Shown piece after piece: positions 7,084-7,868 of a stretch of DNA of 7,868 nt (position 1 is its first letter; every line of letters begins with the position of its first letter). The notes below the pieces were generated by a model. The model was not told where the DNA came from, ran no database searches, and saw nothing but the letters and a program-made list of their open reading frames with translations. The position numbers and the translations under genes are program-made. Source of the DNA: an uncultured Synechococcus sp. (GTDB taxonomy: Bacteria; Cyanobacteriota; Cyanobacteriia; PCC-6307; Cyanobiaceae); contig CAJWIC010000056.1 of assembly GCA_913040905.1 (NCBI GenBank), forward strand, positions 1 through 7,868, read 5' to 3'.

Positions 7084-7313
7084 CCCAGGCGAAGCTCACC
7101 ATTGGTGAATTGGAAGCCGGATACCCCCTCTACTGCAAAGCCTTGAGACGGCTTCTGCAGCAGGGGAAGTCAACCAAGGACATCGAACGAACCGTCTGCT
7201 GGGGACACCTGGAAACCCTCAATCGCTGCCTACCAACCCGATACAAGTCACCTTCGTATCTGCTGGCGTTGATCCGTCGTGATCTGGAGAAGATCGCAGC
7301 TGAGAAAGCCTGA
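7080..7313 (+). CDS. Small conserved cyanobacterial protein of unknown function (DUF3136-like)
   Basis: This 77-aa, basic, mostly helical protein has no signal peptide or membrane segment. It begins at ATG 7080 behind a good ribosome-binding site. Its core, LTIGELEAGYPLYCKALRRL (6-25), then IERTVCW (35-41), HLETLNRCLPTRY (43-55) and a C-terminal basic helix (60-77), resembles short proteins I recall from marine Synechococcus and Prochlorococcus that carry DUF3136, a cyanobacteria-restricted domain. That match is from memory and should be treated as probable only. C19, C40, H43 and C50 could be structural or metal-binding, but nothing shows this directly. The start overlaps the stop of a start-less open frame (ATGA), and the stop codon lies inside a perfect 14-base palindrome. 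No function can be given. Confidence 0.8.
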   Translation: MTQAKLTIGELEAGYPLYCKALRRLLQQGKSTKDIERTVCWGHLETLNRCLPTRYKSPSYLLALIRRDLEKIAAEKA

Positions 7314-7320
7314 TCAGGCT
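7307..7320 (+). terminator. Perfect 14-base palindrome across the stop codon, possible terminator hairpin
   Basis: AGCCTGATCAGGCT is its own reverse complement and contains the TGA of the 77-aa gene. As RNA it could form a five-pair stem with a GATC loop. There is no T-run after it, so it is not a classical intrinsic terminator. It could instead protect the mRNA 3' end, act as a bidirectional weak terminator, or bind a dimeric protein. Confidence 0.3.
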
Positions 7321-7338
7321 CAGACAATTCACAGCCAT

Positions 7339-7367
7339 TTCACCTGCTGCACTGAAGTGCTGGTGAA
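7339..7367 (+). other. Interrupted hairpin downstream of the 77-aa gene
   Basis: TTCACC (7339-7344) pairs with GGTGAA (7362-7367). Inside this, GCAC (7349-7352) pairs with GTGC (7357-7360) around a TGAA loop, leaving an uneven internal loop of four bases against one. It sits 19 bases beyond the 14-base palindrome, so the two could act together as an RNA 3' end structure. No T-run follows. Confidence 0.25.
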
Positions 7368-7628
7368 TTGCTGGGCTCAAGATTGAACAAGTTGCTCGCA
7401 TTTGTTGTGCGCACAATATTCAGCAAGCCAAGGCGTCGTTGGTCAACCAGATCCGTTGTGATGAGCTTGATGATCGTTGCAGGATCAGTGGTGTGCCTTG
7501 AATGGAGCAATTCAATCGTCCTTGACCTGAACAATCACCCGAACCAAAGCATCAACAACAGTCACGAGGCAACCAAAGCTCATCCATTCTCAGAGACAAA
7601 GGAGCAACGGATCCAAATCGCCTTATAG
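7368..7628 (+). CDS. Doubtful small single-pass membrane protein in low-GC segment
   Basis: An open frame of up to 86 aa ends at TAG 7626-7628. From the TTG at 7368 it encodes a positively charged N-terminal part (KPRRRW near 20-25), one hydrophobic stretch (VVMSLMIVAGSVV, about 30-42) and a polar Asn/Gln/His-rich tail. This is the layout of a small single-pass inner-membrane or exported protein. No start is convincing: TTG 7368, GTG 7407, GTG 7458 and ATG 7461 are all possible and none has a clear ribosome-binding site. Codon use differs from the high-GC genes to the left, matching the lower GC of the segment. It matches no family I know and may be chance; the rest of 7314-7653 holds only the palindrome, the hairpin and a weak promoter-like box. 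Confidence 0.2.
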   Translation: MLGSRLNKLLAFVVRTIFSKPRRRWSTRSVVMSLMIVAGSVVCLEWSNSIVLDLNNHPNQSINNSHEATKAHPFSETKEQRIQIAL

Positions 7629-7629
7629 T
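7624..7629 (+). promoter_or_regulatory. Possible -10 box before the right-edge gene
   Basis: TATAGT differs from the TATAAT consensus at one base and lies 24 bases before GTG 7654, which would leave a short leader. No recognisable -35 box stands 16-18 bases upstream, so support is weak. Confidence 0.18.
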
Positions 7630-7653
7630 CAATCGATCGCAACGTTCTGCAGC

Positions 7654-7868
7654 GTGGAGTTCTCGATCGTCATTCTCAGCCGATTCGTAGCGTCCTATCC
7701 AGACATCACCTGGTCAGACTGGAAAGATGAGAACAGAAAAAAAATGAAGAGTGAAGGCGACAACTGGTCAGCGGCAACGCTGCATGGAACAGATATCTGG
7801 GGCTGCCTGGACAGCAACAAGATCGATCGTCTGCATCTCGTGCAATGGAAACGATCTGGCGATGATTT
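7654..7868 (+). CDS. Unrecognised tryptophan-rich protein, N-terminal part (runs off right edge)
   Basis: A frame starting at GTG 7654 stays open through 71 codons to the window edge. It begins MEFSIVILSRFVASYPDITW, followed by a charged stretch (about 22-36, with KDENRKK at 24-30), then DNWSAATLHGTDIWGCLD (36-53) and a basic segment LHLVQWKR (60-67). Five tryptophans in 71 residues (20, 23, 38, 49, 65) is unusual. There is no signal peptide or clear membrane helix. ATG 7744, directly after a run of eight A's, is an alternative start giving a protein beginning MKSEGDNW. The frame is also open upstream to 7531 but with no ATG or GTG, so GTG 7654 is the longest reasonable start. I recognise no family. 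The low GC and A-rich codons set it apart from the genes at left. Confidence 0.5.
   Translation, partial: MEFSIVILSRFVASYPDITWSDWKDENRKKMKSEGDNWSAATLHGTDIWGCLDSNKIDRLHLVQWKRSGDD

Noticed and set aside
7130..7534. Minus-strand short frames opposite the 77-aa gene and the low-GC segment
   Set aside because: They have no ribosome-binding site or recognisable motif, one starts with TTG, and they overlap a better-supported plus-strand gene or the hairpin region.

Overview
The window looks like a stretch of chromosome from a high-GC marine picocyanobacterium, most likely Synechococcus/Cyanobium. The reasons are very tight gene packing, a cyanobacterial HtrA-type protease end, the short form of HisG, a plastid-Ycf52/SNAT-like acetyltransferase, a FutC-like iron transporter ATPase, and a small protein of a type I associate with cyanobacteria. 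No cyanobacterial HIP1 octamer was noticed, which fits marine picocyanobacteria. The assignment rests on recalled family knowledge, not on a search.

Layout. At 1-1623 three genes run rightward: the 3' end of an HtrA/Deg serine protease (PDZ domain), then two small glycosyltransferase-like genes of the TIGR04282 and TIGR04283 families, which overlap by 13 bases. Facing them across 12 bases is a leftward operon (4567-1636): hisG, an MdlB/MsbA-type ABC exporter, and a GNAT acetyltransferase. Each junction of that operon is a 4-base stop/start overlap. From a 40-base divergent gap, a glyoxalase II-type metallo-hydrolase (gloB) runs rightward; its last 71 bases overlap the 3' end of a leftward FutC-like ATPase gene. 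The start codon of that ATPase shares two bases with the start codon of the rightward ridA gene.

After ridA comes a 223-base gap. It holds a coding-like open frame with no usable start, whose stop overlaps (ATGA) the start of a conserved-looking 77-aa protein of unknown function. That gene ends in a perfect 14-base palindrome. From there to the right edge, base composition drops from about 58-68% GC to about 43-50% GC in the 60-base blocks I counted. This segment holds a doubtful single-pass membrane ORF and the beginning of an unrecognised, tryptophan-rich protein that runs off the window.

Functionally, most of the window is housekeeping: histidine biosynthesis, methylglyoxal detoxification, enamine/imine deamination, protein quality control and iron uptake. 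The least explained parts are the paired glycosyltransferases (a family pair linked to arsenosugar-type metabolism, with no other pathway member visible) and the low-GC right end. I see no CRISPR array, transposase, tRNA or rRNA, and nothing that clearly amounts to a new defence or mobile system.
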